A stretch of 43,004 bases of DNA from Amycolatopsis echigonensis. GTDB lineage: Bacteria; Actinomycetota; Actinomycetes; Mycobacteriales; Pseudonocardiaceae. A program made the translations under genes and the position numbers. A model generated the notes under the pieces. The model was not told where the DNA came from. It saw only the letters and a program-made list of their open reading frames with translations, and did not search any database. Where the stretch lies: positions 1 through 43,004 of the forward strand of contig NZ_JACJHR010000078.1 of the NCBI RefSeq assembly GCF_014174495.1, read 5' to 3'. Positions within the stretch are counted from its first letter, which is position 1. The number at the start of each line of letters is the position of its first letter. Below, in pieces: positions 7,432 through 15,247 of this stretch.

Positions 7432-7482
7432 TCCGGCCCCGGCGGGCGGCATGTGCACATCACGATCAGGAAGGCGGACCCG

Positions 7483-8799
7483 ATGACGCCCCCGCACAAC
7501 TACCTTGCGGTGATCAAGGTCGTCGGCATCGGCGGCGGCGGCGTGAACGCCGTGAACCGGATGATCGAGGTCGGCCTCAAGGGTGTCGAGTTCATCGCGG
7601 TGAACACCGACGCGCAGGCACTGCTCATGTCCGACGCCGACGTCAAGCTCGACATCGGCCGGGAACTGACCCGCGGCCTCGGCGCCGGCGCCGCCCCCGA
7701 GGTGGGGCAGAAGGCGGCCGAGGACCACCGCGAAGAGATCGAAGAGGTCATCAAGGGCGCCGACATGGTGTTCGTGACCGCGGGCGAGGGCGGCGGCACC
7801 GGCACCGGCGGCGCGCCGGTCGTCGCGCAGATCGCCCGCAAGCTCGGCGCGCTCACGATCGGCGTGGTGACCCGGCCGTTCACCTTCGAGGGCAAACGCC
7901 GCGGCAAGCAGGCCGAGGACGGGATCCAGCAGCTGCGCAACGAGTGCGACACGCTGATCGTGATCCCGAACGACCGGCTGCTGCAGCTCGGCGACATCGG
8001 CGTGTCCCTGATGGACGCGTTCCGCTCCGCCGACGAGGTGCTCCTCTCCGGTGTCCAGGGCATCACCGACCTGATCACCACCCCCGGCCTGATCAACCTG
8101 GACTTCGCCGACGTCAAGAGCGTCATGTCCGGCGCGGGCTCCGCGCTGATGGGCATCGGCTCCGCGCGCGGGGAGGGACGGGCGATACAGGCCGCGGAGA
8201 AGGCGATCAACTCGCCGCTGCTGGAAGCGTCGATGGACGGGGCGCACGGCGCGCTGCTGTCCATCGCGGGCGGATCGGACCTCGGGCTGTTCGAGATCAA
8301 CGAGGCCGCGTCGCTCGTGCAGGAATCGGCGCACCCGGACGCGAACATCATCTTCGGGACGATCATCGACGACTCCCTCGGCGACGAGGTCCGCGTCACG
8401 GTGATCGCGGCCGGATTCGACGCCGGCGCGCCCACCCACAAGAAACTCGACCCGCCCGCGTTCGGCGGCAAACAGGGCAACGGCACCGCGTCCGCCTCGG
8501 CGGGCCAGGTCGGCGGCGGTTCGGCCCCGCAGCCCCCGCAGCAGACCGGGGCCACCCCGGTGCCTCCGGCGGGCAGCTCCGGCTACCCGGTGGCCCCGCC
8601 GCGGACTCCGCCTTCCGGCCTGGCGCAGCCGGGCGCCGGCACCCCGCCGGGCGGCCTCCCGCAGCCGGGCGGCGGCTCGCGGGGGTATTCGCCGATCGGT
8701 TCGAATTCGGCGACGGGCGGTCTGCCGAGCCGTCCGACGACGGTGCACGACGACCCGACCGACGACGACGTCGACGTGCCGCCCTTCATGCGGCGGTAA
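7483..8799 (+). CDS. ftsZ: Cell division protein FtsZ
   Basis: This 438-residue tubulin homologue forms the cytokinetic Z-ring. The GTP-binding signature GGGTGTG is at residues 103-109, the first nucleotide loop GIGGGGVNAVNRM at 15-27, and the T7 synergy-loop region near NLDFADVKSVM. From about residue 320 there is a long disordered Pro/Gly/Gln-rich linker ending in the conserved peptide VDVPPFMRR that binds SepF and other partners. The start is ATG at 7483 with an AGGAAGG-type RBS 8 nt upstream; the longer frame upstream has no support. It heads the division block with pgeF, yggS, sepF, yggT and wag31. The usual upstream ftsQ/murC genes are absent. Confidence 0.97.
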   Translation: MTPPHNYLAVIKVVGIGGGGVNAVNRMIEVGLKGVEFIAVNTDAQALLMSDADVKLDIGRELTRGLGAGAAPEVGQKAAEDHREEIEEVIKGADMVFVTAGEGGGTGTGGAPVVAQIARKLGALTIGVVTRPFTFEGKRRGKQAEDGIQQLRNECDTLIVIPNDRLLQLGDIGVSLMDAFRSADEVLLSGVQGITDLITTPGLINLDFADVKSVMSGAGSALMGIGSARGEGRAIQAAEKAINSPLLEASMDGAHGALLSIAGGSDLGLFEINEAASLVQESAHPDANIIFGTIIDDSLGDEVRVTVIAAGFDAGAPTHKKLDPPAFGGKQGNGTASASAGQVGGGSAPQPPQQTGATPVPPAGSSGYPVAPPRTPPSGLAQPGAGTPPGGLPQPGGGSRGYSPIGSNSATGGLPSRPTTVHDDPTDDDVDVPPFMRR

Positions 8800-8816
8800 G
8801 CACGGACCTACGAGCA

Positions 8817-8847
8817 ACGGCCGTCCCGACACGTTCGGGGCGGCCGT
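8817..8847 (+). terminator. Hairpin downstream of ftsZ
   Basis: Arms ACGGCCGTCCCGA (8817-8829) and TCGGGGCGGCCGT (8835-8847) form a 13-bp stem with one G-U pair and a 5-nt loop, 17 nt after the ftsZ stop, followed by TCGTCG. It may attenuate read-through into pgeF rather than stop it. Confidence 0.6.
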
Positions 8848-8851
8848 TCGT

Positions 8852-8895
8852 CGTGAGTGTTCATGCCGGTTCTAACCGGGATTGCCGCGCACGAG
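8852..8895. repeat. Hybrid palindromic repeat, copy A
   Basis: This 44-bp element lies between ftsZ and pgeF. Its left half (CGTGAGTGTTCATGCCGG) matches the left arm of copy B at 28151, and its right half (CCGGGATTGCCGCGCACGA) matches the right arm of copy C at 37053. The halves pair only in the central CCGGTT/AACCGG core, so it looks like a recombinant of two repeat types. Confidence 0.7.
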
Positions 8896-8938
8896 GCTCG
8901 GGCAGGGCAGCCGCCGCCGTTTTTGGCAGGATGGCGGG

Positions 8939-9652
8939 GTGCGAGTACGACGAGTGGTCACGACCAGGGCGGGCGGGGCTTCCCGGCCGCCGTACGAGAG
9001 TTTCAACCTCGGCGACCACGTCGGCGACGACGCGGGCGACGTCTACGCCAACCGCAAGCGGCTGGCGTCCGAGCTCGGCCTCGCCGAGGACAAGCTGGCC
9101 TGGATGGAGCAGGTGCACGGCCGCACCGTGACGGTCGTGGACGGCACCGAAACCTCCGCCGCCGAAGCCACCGACGCGCTGGTGACCGACCGGCCGGGCG
9201 TCGCGCTCGTGGTGCTCGTCGCCGACTGCGTTCCGGTGCTCATGGCGGACCCCGAAGCAGGCGTCGTCGCCGCGGTGCACGCCGGGCGAGTCGGCGCGCG
9301 GGTCGGCGTCGTGCCCGCCGCGCTGGAGGCGATGCGCGAACTCGGTGCCGAACCGGGTCGCGTCGAGGCGTTGCTGGGCCCGGCGATCTGCGGCGACTGC
9401 TACGAGGTCCCCGCCGCGATGGCCGCGGACGTCGACAAACACCTGCCCGGCAGCGCCTGCAAAACGCGCAAGGGCACGGCTGGTCTGGACCTGCGCGCCG
9501 GGCTCTGGCAGCAGCTGGCCGATCTGGGCGTCGGGCGCGTCGGCGCGGATCCGCGGTGCACGGCGGAAGACAAGACGCTGTTCAGCTTCCGCCGCGACGG
9601 CACCACCGGCCGGATCGCCGGCATCACCTGGCTGGAAGAGGAGAAGGCGTGA
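8939..9652 (+). CDS. pgeF: Peptidoglycan editing factor PgeF (YfiH/DUF152)
   Basis: This 237-residue protein belongs to the multicopper polyphenol oxidase/PgeF family, which removes misincorporated residues such as L-Ser from peptidoglycan precursors. Motifs are MEQVHGRTVTVV, ADCVPVLMAD, AAVHAGRVGARVG (where many bacteria have HAGWRG) and LGPAICGDCYEV. The start is GTG at 8939, preceded by AGGATGGCGGG; codons upstream lie in the repeat element and look non-coding. Its stop overlaps the next gene's start by 4 bp. It occupies the normal actinobacterial place between ftsZ and yggS. Confidence 0.93.
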   Translation: MRVRRVVTTRAGGASRPPYESFNLGDHVGDDAGDVYANRKRLASELGLAEDKLAWMEQVHGRTVTVVDGTETSAAEATDALVTDRPGVALVVLVADCVPVLMADPEAGVVAAVHAGRVGARVGVVPAALEAMRELGAEPGRVEALLGPAICGDCYEVPAAMAADVDKHLPGSACKTRKGTAGLDLRAGLWQQLADLGVGRVGADPRCTAEDKTLFSFRRDGTTGRIAGITWLEEEKA

Positions 9653-10392
9653 CCGAGGACCCGGCAGAGAAGCGGCGGGCGGAGCTGGCGGCGTCGCTGG
9701 CCGCGCTCGAGGAGCGCATCGCGAACGCCTGCGCGGCCGCCGGTCGTGCCCGCGACGAGGTGCGGTTGCTGGGCGTCACCAAGACCTTCCCGGCGGCCGA
9801 CGCCGCCCTGCTGACCGACCTCGGGCTGCTCGACCTCGCCGAAAACCGCGACCAGGAAGCCGGTCCGAAGGCGGCCGAGGTCGCGCGGCTGCGCCCGGAG
9901 GCCGCGCCGCGGTGGCACATGGTCGGGCGGCTGCAGCGGAACAAGGCGCGCTCGGTCGTGCGCTGGGCGGCCGAGGTCCAGTCGGTCGACTCGGCGCGGC
10001 TCGCCGACGCGCTCGCCCGCGCGGTCGCCACCGCGCGGGAGGCCGGCGAGCGGACCGGACCGCTCGACGTTCTGGTCCAGGTGAGCCTCGACGGCGACGT
10101 CGCCCGCGGCGGGACCCCGCTCGAGGAGGTCGACGCCCTCGCCGACCGCATCGCCCACACGGGGGAGCTGCGACTGCGCGGCGTGATGGCCGTGGCCCCG
10201 TTGGGGGAGGACCCGGGCACAGCTTTCGCCCGGCTGGCCCACGCTGCGGAAAGAGTCCGCGCCCGGCATCCCGAAGCGGCTGACGTGTCCGCCGGAATGA
10301 GTCATGATCTGGACCAGGCGATCCGGCACGGCTCGACGTGTGTGCGTGTCGGAACCGCGTTGCTCGGCGGGCGCGGTTTAGCCTCGCCGTAG
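9649..10392 (+). CDS. YggS/PLPBP family pyridoxal-phosphate homeostasis protein
   Basis: This 247-residue alanine-racemase-fold protein binds PLP at the Lys of LLGVTKTFPA. Other family motifs are LAENRDQEAGPK, WHMVGRLQRNKAR and MSHDLDQAIRHGSTCVRVGTALLG. The family buffers PLP and affects amino-acid balance; it has no known enzymatic turnover. The GTG at 9649 overlaps the pgeF stop (GTGA), so the two are coupled. The place between pgeF and sepF is conserved across actinobacteria and cyanobacteria. Confidence 0.93.
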   Translation: MTEDPAEKRRAELAASLAALEERIANACAAAGRARDEVRLLGVTKTFPAADAALLTDLGLLDLAENRDQEAGPKAAEVARLRPEAAPRWHMVGRLQRNKARSVVRWAAEVQSVDSARLADALARAVATAREAGERTGPLDVLVQVSLDGDVARGGTPLEEVDALADRIAHTGELRLRGVMAVAPLGEDPGTAFARLAHAAERVRARHPEAADVSAGMSHDLDQAIRHGSTCVRVGTALLGGRGLASP

Positions 10393-10472
10393 GGAGTCCG
10401 CCCGGTGGTCACGTTTCGTGTCCGGCCGGGCGGGGCACAACGGTGCGGGAGCGGCAAGGGCTAGGGAGAGGC

Positions 10473-11045
10473 ATGAGCGCGCTGCAGAAGCTGAAGGCCT
10501 ACTTCGGGATGGTGCCCGCGGACGAAGACGGCTACGACGACGGTTACGACGAGTACGACGACGGCTACGACCAGCCGCCTGCCCGGTCCCGGGCCCGCTA
10601 CCGCGACGTCGAAGAGAGCTACGACGAGCCCGCCGCGCGCGTCCGGTCGCGGGCGATGGCGGCCGAGCCGGCCACCCACGGCGCGCTCGCCGTGGACCGC
10701 CAGCCGGAGCCGGTCGCCCGGCTGCGCCCGGTCGCCGAACCGGCCCCCGCGCCGGCGCGGGACCCGCTCAGCCGGATCACCACGCTGCACCCGACGAGCT
10801 ACATCGAGGCGCGGGCGATCGGCGAGCACTACCGCGAGGGCATCCCGGTGATCATCAACCTCACCGAGATGGACAACGCGGACGCCAAGCGGATCGTCGA
10901 CTTCGCGGCGGGTCTGGCGTTCGCCGTGCGGGGCTCGATGGACAAGGTCACCAACAAGGTGTTCCTTCTCTCACCGCCCGACGTGGACGTGACCGCCGAG
11001 GACCGCCGGCGGATCGCCGAGGGCGGATTGTTCCTGCGCGGGTGA
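10473..11045 (+). CDS. sepF: Cell division protein SepF
   Basis: This 190-residue protein anchors FtsZ to the membrane. It begins with an amphipathic helix (MSALQKLKAYFGMV), continues with an Asp/Tyr-rich disordered segment of YDDGYDE repeats and an Arg/Ala/Pro linker, and ends with the SepF domain from about residue 100 (LHPTSYIEARAIGEHYREG, then VDFAAGLAFAVRGSMDKV and VFLLSPPDVDV). The start is ATG at 10473 with AGGGAGAGG upstream; the frame is open further upstream, but that sequence runs into yggS. SepF replaces FtsA/ZipA in actinobacteria and binds the FtsZ C-terminal peptide. Confidence 0.95.
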   Translation: MSALQKLKAYFGMVPADEDGYDDGYDEYDDGYDQPPARSRARYRDVEESYDEPAARVRSRAMAAEPATHGALAVDRQPEPVARLRPVAEPAPAPARDPLSRITTLHPTSYIEARAIGEHYREGIPVIINLTEMDNADAKRIVDFAAGLAFAVRGSMDKVTNKVFLLSPPDVDVTAEDRRRIAEGGLFLRG

Positions 11046-11138
11046 ACACGACCGGACCGCTGGGCGCAGCCAGACGTGATTTTGTCGACTATGCCGCCCT
11101 CGGGGCGGCTGGTAGCGCCCAATCCGGCCGTCCCCCGC

Positions 11139-11144
11139 TAGAGT
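11139..11144 (+). promoter_or_regulatory. Candidate -10 for leaderless yggT transcript
   Basis: TAGAGT fits the actinobacterial -10 pattern TANNNT and stands 7 nt before the GTG at 11152. No convincing -35 is present. Confidence 0.4.
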
Positions 11145-11151
11145 GGTCGCC

Positions 11152-11433
11152 GTGAATGCTGTGTGGCTTGCGATCTGGTACGTGCTGTTTGCCTTCTGGC
11201 TGCTGCTCACGGCCCGGATCGTGGTCGAGCTCGTGCGGACTTTCGCACGGGAATGGCGTCCCGCCGGAGGGGTTGCGGTGACGCTCGAGACCATCTACAC
11301 AGTGACCGACCCGCCGGTGCGGTTGTTCCGCAGGATCATTCCGATGGTCCGCATCGGCGGCGTAGGACTGGACTTGTCGATTATGGTGCTGCTGTTGGTT
11401 GTGTTCTTCGCGATGCAACTGACACCCAGGTGA
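11152..11433 (+). CDS. YggT family membrane protein
   Basis: This 93-residue protein has two hydrophobic segments (about 4-24 and 72-92) around a short loop with PPVRLFRRIIP, as in YggT. It lies between sepF and wag31, its standard place in actinobacteria. The function is unknown; it is proposed to support division-site membranes. The GTG at 11152 is preferred over the GTG three codons upstream because TAGAGT lies 7 nt before it. Confidence 0.88.
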   Translation: MNAVWLAIWYVLFAFWLLLTARIVVELVRTFAREWRPAGGVAVTLETIYTVTDPPVRLFRRIIPMVRIGGVGLDLSIMVLLLVVFFAMQLTPR

Positions 11434-11486
11434 TCGGGGAAAACCCGGGTGTGTCCTGCAGGCCATGGAGTGCGTGAGGTGATCTG

Positions 11487-12338
11487 ATGTCGTTGACCCC
11501 CGCTGACGTGCATAACGTCGCGTTCAGCAAGCCGCCCATCGGCAAGAGGGGCTACAACGAGGACGAGGTGGACGCGTTCCTCGACCTGGTGGAGACCGAG
11601 CTTGCCCGGTTGATCGAGGACAACAACGAGCTGCGGCAGCAGGTGGAGCAGCTCGACAACGAGCTCGAGTCGACCCGCTCCGAGCTCGAGAACGCGAAGG
11701 TCGCCGGCCCGCCGCCGGGCCGCGACCCCGAGCCGTCGCGGCGGCTCGCCCCGGTTCCGCCGCCCGCGTCGGCGATGGAGCAGACCCAGGCGCACTCGAT
11801 GGTCCCCGACAGCGGCGAGCCGAACGTCCAGGCCGCCAAGGTCCTCGGCCTGGCGCAGGAAATGGCCGACCGGCTCACCGCCGAGGCCAAGACCGAGTCC
11901 GACGGGATGCTGGCGGAGGCGCGGACCAAGTCCGAGCAGCTGCTGTCCGACGCCCGGGCGAAGTCCGACTCGATGGTGAACGAGGCGCGCACCCGCGCCG
12001 AGACGATGCTGAACGACGCGCGCACGCGCGCCGAGACGCTGGAGCGCCAGGCGCGCGACAAGGCGACCACCATGGAACGCGAGTCGCAGCGCAAGTACAC
12101 CGAGACGATGAACAACCTGAACGCCGAGAAGGGCGCTCTGGGCAAGAAGATCGAAGAACTCCGCACGATCGAGCGCGAATACCGCACCCGGCTGCGCGGC
12201 TTCCTCGAGTCCCAGCTGCGCGAGCTCGACGACCGAGGCTCCGCGGCCCCGGCGTCGGCGTCCTCCGGTTCGAGCCAGTCCTCGACCGGAAGCAGCGGCC
12301 AGGGCTACTCGTTCGGCCCGCGCGCCGAGGCCGGCTGA
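11487..12338 (+). CDS. wag31: Polar growth protein DivIVA/Wag31
   Basis: This 283-residue protein starts with the DivIVA membrane-binding domain (MSLTPADVHNVAFSKPPIGK, then GYNEDEVDAFLDLVE), followed by coiled coils at about 30-70 and 115-250. The latter is rich in repeated AEARTKSEQLL / DARAKSDSMV-like heptads. A Pro-rich linker separates the two, and a Ser-rich tail follows. Wag31 marks the cell poles and recruits the elongation machinery in actinobacteria. ATG at 11487 has GAGGTGA about 6 nt upstream. A strong hairpin follows the gene at 12356-12387. Confidence 0.95.
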   Translation: MSLTPADVHNVAFSKPPIGKRGYNEDEVDAFLDLVETELARLIEDNNELRQQVEQLDNELESTRSELENAKVAGPPPGRDPEPSRRLAPVPPPASAMEQTQAHSMVPDSGEPNVQAAKVLGLAQEMADRLTAEAKTESDGMLAEARTKSEQLLSDARAKSDSMVNEARTRAETMLNDARTRAETLERQARDKATTMERESQRKYTETMNNLNAEKGALGKKIEELRTIEREYRTRLRGFLESQLRELDDRGSAAPASASSGSSQSSTGSSGQGYSFGPRAEAG

Positions 12339-12355
12339 CCCACCGCCGTACGCAC

Positions 12356-12387
12356 ACCCCGCCGGATGCCTTCCGACCCGGCGGGGT
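12356..12387 (+). terminator. Rho-independent-type terminator after wag31
   Basis: ACCCCGCCGG (12356-12365) pairs perfectly with CCGGCGGGGT (12378-12387) around a 12-nt loop, followed by TTTC. It lies 18 nt after the wag31 stop and closes the division block. Confidence 0.75.
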
Positions 12388-12490
12388 TTCGGCGTGTCCG
12401 GATTCGGTGCCGCCACGGTGGGGAACCGGCGGGGTACGCCGCGTGGGCGGGTCGCGTCGGGAAACCGGACGGCCCGTGTTGTAATTCAGC

Positions 12491-13096
12491 GTGCTCTACA
12501 TCGTCCTCGTTCTGGTGCTGGCGGCTCTCGGGCTGCTCGTCACGGCGCTCATCACGGGCAGCTCGCTGTGGGCCTGGGTTTCGATCGGCCTGTCCGTGCT
12601 CGCCGGGCTTCTTCTGCTCGTCGACTGGCTGCGCCGGCGCAAGAGCGCGGACCGCGACGCGGACACCGGCGCCGAGGCGGACTCCGACGAGGAGAAGCCC
12701 GAGCCGGAGGAGAAGGACAAGGCAGCCCCGGCCGAGGCGGACGCCGAACAGACCACGCTGCTCCCGGCGACGGGCGAACTGGGCGATCCGGCGGACGTGC
12801 CGGAGCCGGACGTCGAGAAGCCCGTCTCGGAAAGCGAGCCGCAGTCCGAGGCGAAAGCGGTGCGCGACACGCCGCCCGGCGTGGAGGAGACCTCGCCGGA
12901 AGACCTCGAGGTGGTCAAGGACCTCGAGGACGAGGTCGTGGTCGTCGACGAGTACCCGCGCTACCACCTGGTGGACTGCGGCTGGCTGTCCGGCCGCGAC
13001 ACGATCCCGATCGGCGTCGGCGAGGCGCGGCAGCTCGGCTTCACGCCGTGCGCGCGGTGCGGTCCGGACGCGGTGCTGGCAGCTGCTCACCGCTGA
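12491..13096 (+). CDS. Two-TM membrane protein with Ada-like metal-binding C-terminus
   Basis: This 201-residue protein has two transmembrane helices at about 2-22 and 28-48, a charged Glu/Asp/Ala/Pro-rich linker at about 55-150, and a compact C-terminal module. That module has H159 and C163 (YHLVDCGWL), then ARQLGFTPCARC with C187 and C190. The spacing HxxxC...CxxC with A-x-x-x-G-[FY]-x-P-C-x-x-C recalls the zinc-binding domain of Ada and similar domains at the ends of nucleases. Similar proteins are recalled downstream of wag31 in Pseudonocardiaceae. The GTG at 12491 lies 5 nt after TGTAAT, perhaps leaderless. Its last 56 bp overlap the convergent regulator gene. Function unknown. Confidence 0.75.
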   Translation: MLYIVLVLVLAALGLLVTALITGSSLWAWVSIGLSVLAGLLLLVDWLRRRKSADRDADTGAEADSDEEKPEPEEKDKAAPAEADAEQTTLLPATGELGDPADVPEPDVEKPVSESEPQSEAKAVRDTPPGVEETSPEDLEVVKDLEDEVVVVDEYPRYHLVDCGWLSGRDTIPIGVGEARQLGFTPCARCGPDAVLAAAHR

Positions 13097-13829
13097 CGCC
13101 CAGCACCTCTTCAAGCACAGCCGCGCCGGTTTCGGTGAGCTGGACCGCTCGATGCGCCTTCGCTCGCGAGCGAAGCCAGCCCGCGTCCATGAACCGCCGG
13201 GTGACCGCCGCGCCCAGCGCCCCGGCCAGGTGATGGCGCTGCTCAGTCCAATCCAGACAGAAGCGCAGCAGCGGACGACGGCTCTTCGCGGCTGCCTCGA
13301 CCTCCACGCCTAACGCGGCGAACACCTCGTCGGCGGCAGGTCCCAGCACGTACGGATGTTCTTGCAGCTGCGAGGAAATCCGGTCCCCGGGACGCCGCTG
13401 GGTGGTCGGATCGCCGTCCACAGTGGCCAGTGCGCCGCGATCGAGCAACGCCGCCGTGACGGTCACGCCGAGCCGTCCGGCGACGTGGTCGTAGCACAAT
13501 CTCGCGGTGCGCAAGGCTTCCGCGCGCGTGCCTTCCCGCAGCGAGCGGACCGGGCGCGCGGGGGAGTGGCGGGCGAGCGCTTCCAGCAACTCCGGGGCCG
13601 CGCCGGCGATGCGGTAGAACCGGTGCCGGCCGGACTTTTCCGCGGTCACCAGCCCCGCGGCCAGCAGTTTCGACAGGTGCGCGCTGACGCCCTGCGCGGT
13701 CAGACCCGCTTCGCCGGCCAGCACGGACGCGGCCAGCGACCGTCCGTCCGCGAGGGCCATCAGCACGCGGACCCGCGCCGGATCGGCGAACAGGGCGGCG
13801 GTGCGCGCGATGTCGGCGTCTCCTTCCAT
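13041..13829 (-). CDS. ArsR-like winged-helix regulator with CYDH / CLDWTE domain
   Basis: This 262-residue regulator has an ArsR-type winged helix at about residues 5-75 (DPARVRVLMALADG, recognition helix GLTAQGVSAHLSKLLAAGLV, wing GRHRFYRI). The C-terminal domain contains LCYDHVAGRLGV (C112, H115) and RFCLDWTEQRHHLAGALG (C191, H199, H200). The same two motifs occur in the regulator at 22035. The gene diverges from the MFS exporter with 64 bp between starts and an imperfect palindrome in that gap, so it probably represses the exporter and itself. The start is ATG at 13829, though GGAGG lies unusually close to it. Its 3' end overlaps the neighbouring membrane-protein gene by 56 bp tail to tail. 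Confidence 0.82.
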   Translation of the reverse strand: MEGDADIARTAALFADPARVRVLMALADGRSLAASVLAGEAGLTAQGVSAHLSKLLAAGLVTAEKSGRHRFYRIAGAAPELLEALARHSPARPVRSLREGTRAEALRTARLCYDHVAGRLGVTVTAALLDRGALATVDGDPTTQRRPGDRISSQLQEHPYVLGPAADEVFAALGVEVEAAAKSRRPLLRFCLDWTEQRHHLAGALGAAVTRRFMDAGWLRSRAKAHRAVQLTETGAAVLEEVLGVSGEQLPAPRPDRTARTA

Positions 13830-13852
13830 GCCTCCAGCATGCCCCCGCCACA

Positions 13853-13870
13853 CTTCCACCGCGACGGAAG
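13853..13870. promoter_or_regulatory. Candidate operator between regulator and MFS gene
   Basis: CTTCCACCGCGACGGAAG is an imperfect palindrome with perfect 5-bp outer arms and a CGCG centre. It sits in the 64-bp divergent gap, where the ArsR-like protein would be expected to bind. Confidence 0.4.
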
Positions 13871-13893
13871 CGTTCCCGGTGTCTGCTGGGCGC

Positions 13894-15243
13894 ATGCGCA
13901 CCGCGATCTTGTTCACCATGTGCGCCGGGATGTTCCTGGTGCAGCTCGACGTCACCGTCGTCAACGTCGCCCTCCCGACCCTCGGCAGCGAACTGCGCGC
14001 GGACGTCCCGCAGTTGCAGTGGGTGGTGGTCGGCTATTCGGTCGTGCTCGCCGCGTTGCTGCTGACCGGGGGAGCGCTCGGCGACGTCCTCGGGCACCGC
14101 GGCGTGGTGCTGACCGGGCTCGCCGTGTTCGGGGCCGCGTCCGCCGCGTGCGGGCTGGCCCAGTCGGCGGGCTGGCTCGTCGCGGGCCGCGCGGTGCAGG
14201 GCGTCGGCGCGGCGTTGTTGCTGCCGGGCACGATGGCGGTCATCACCGGGACGTTCCCCGGCCGGACGGAACGCGCCCGGGCACTCGGGGTCTGGGCGGG
14301 GATTTCGGCGCTCGCGCTGCCCGCCGGGCCCCTGCTGGGCGGGATTCTCGTGCAGGCCGCCGGGTGGCGGCCGGTGTTCTGGCTGAACGTCCCGATCGTC
14401 GCGGCGGCGGCCGTCGCGACTCGCCGGCTGGTGCCGCCGGACGTCCGGAAACCGGGCCGCGTGGACATTCCCGGGGCGGCGACCGCCGCGTTGGCGCTCG
14501 GGTCCGGCGTGTACGCGGTGATCGCGAAGACGCCATGGGTCGGGGTGCTCGCGGTAGCGGCGGCAGTAGCGTTCGTGGCGGTGGAACAGCGCTCTGCCGA
14601 ACCGATGCTGCCGCTGTCGCTGCTGCGGCCCCGGCAGACGGCGGGCGCGAACCTGGTGTCCGCGGCGATGAACTTCGTCGGCCTCGGTTCGGTGCTGGTG
14701 TTCACCCTTTACCTGCAGGACGTGCTCAAAGCGGGCCCGATCACGGCCGGTGTCGCGCTGCTGCCGATGTTCGTCCCGCTGGTGCTGCTCGGCCCGGTCA
14801 CCGGACGGCTGACCGCGAAGTTCGGCCCGCGTCCGCAGATCCTGGCCGGGCTCGTGCTCGGCGCGGCGGCGATGCTGAACCTGCTGCGGATCGGACCCGG
14901 CAGCGGATACGGCACGCTGCTGCCGACGCTGCTCGTGCTCAGCGTCGGGATGGGCCTGCTGACCGCGGCTGTGGTGACCGCGGCCGTGTCCGACGCGCCG
15001 GGGGAGCGCGCGGGCATCGCGGGCGGGATCAACAACGCGGCACGGCAGGCGGGCGGAGCACTCGGCGTGGCGGTTTTCGGTGCAGTGGCGGGAGAACCGG
15101 CGGCGCACGCGTCGTTCGTGCACGGCCTGCACCTGCTCGGCTTCGTCTCGGCCGGGCTGTGGCTGGCGGCCGCGGCGCTCGCGGCGGCGACGGTGCACAG
15201 CCGGGGCAGGGAGAAAGCGAGTTGCGGCGACGAGTTAATCTGA
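13894..15243 (+). CDS. MFS transporter, DHA2-like drug exporter
   Basis: This 449-residue polytopic protein of the major facilitator superfamily opens with FLVQLDVTVVNVALPTL, the typical TM1 of DHA2 drug:proton antiporters. GALGDVLGHRGV follows as the loop 2-3 motif A, and GPLLGGILVQAAGWRPVFWLNVP as the antiporter motif-C region. About 12-14 hydrophobic segments can be counted. The start is ATG at 13894; upstream codons are within the divergent control region. Control by the divergent ArsR-like gene is likely. The stop codon overlaps the probable -10 of the ileS leader (TAATCT, 15236-15241). The substrate is unknown. Confidence 0.9.
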   Translation: MRTAILFTMCAGMFLVQLDVTVVNVALPTLGSELRADVPQLQWVVVGYSVVLAALLLTGGALGDVLGHRGVVLTGLAVFGAASAACGLAQSAGWLVAGRAVQGVGAALLLPGTMAVITGTFPGRTERARALGVWAGISALALPAGPLLGGILVQAAGWRPVFWLNVPIVAAAAVATRRLVPPDVRKPGRVDIPGAATAALALGSGVYAVIAKTPWVGVLAVAAAVAFVAVEQRSAEPMLPLSLLRPRQTAGANLVSAAMNFVGLGSVLVFTLYLQDVLKAGPITAGVALLPMFVPLVLLGPVTGRLTAKFGPRPQILAGLVLGAAAMLNLLRIGPGSGYGTLLPTLLVLSVGMGLLTAAVVTAAVSDAPGERAGIAGGINNAARQAGGALGVAVFGAVAGEPAAHASFVHGLHLLGFVSAGLWLAAAALAAATVHSRGREKASCGDELI

Positions 15244-15247
15244 TGTC

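Noticed and set aside
8857..9648. Frame starting MFMPVLTGI inside palindrome A, and similar starts at 28156 and 28187
   Set aside because: The ATG codons belong to the palindromic repeats (TTCATGCCGG / TTTATGCCGG), and the following codons are out of frame with the real genes.
12356..12387. Riboswitch between wag31 and the next gene
   Set aside because: A simple 10-bp stem with a 12-nt loop followed by TTT is sufficiently explained as a terminator.
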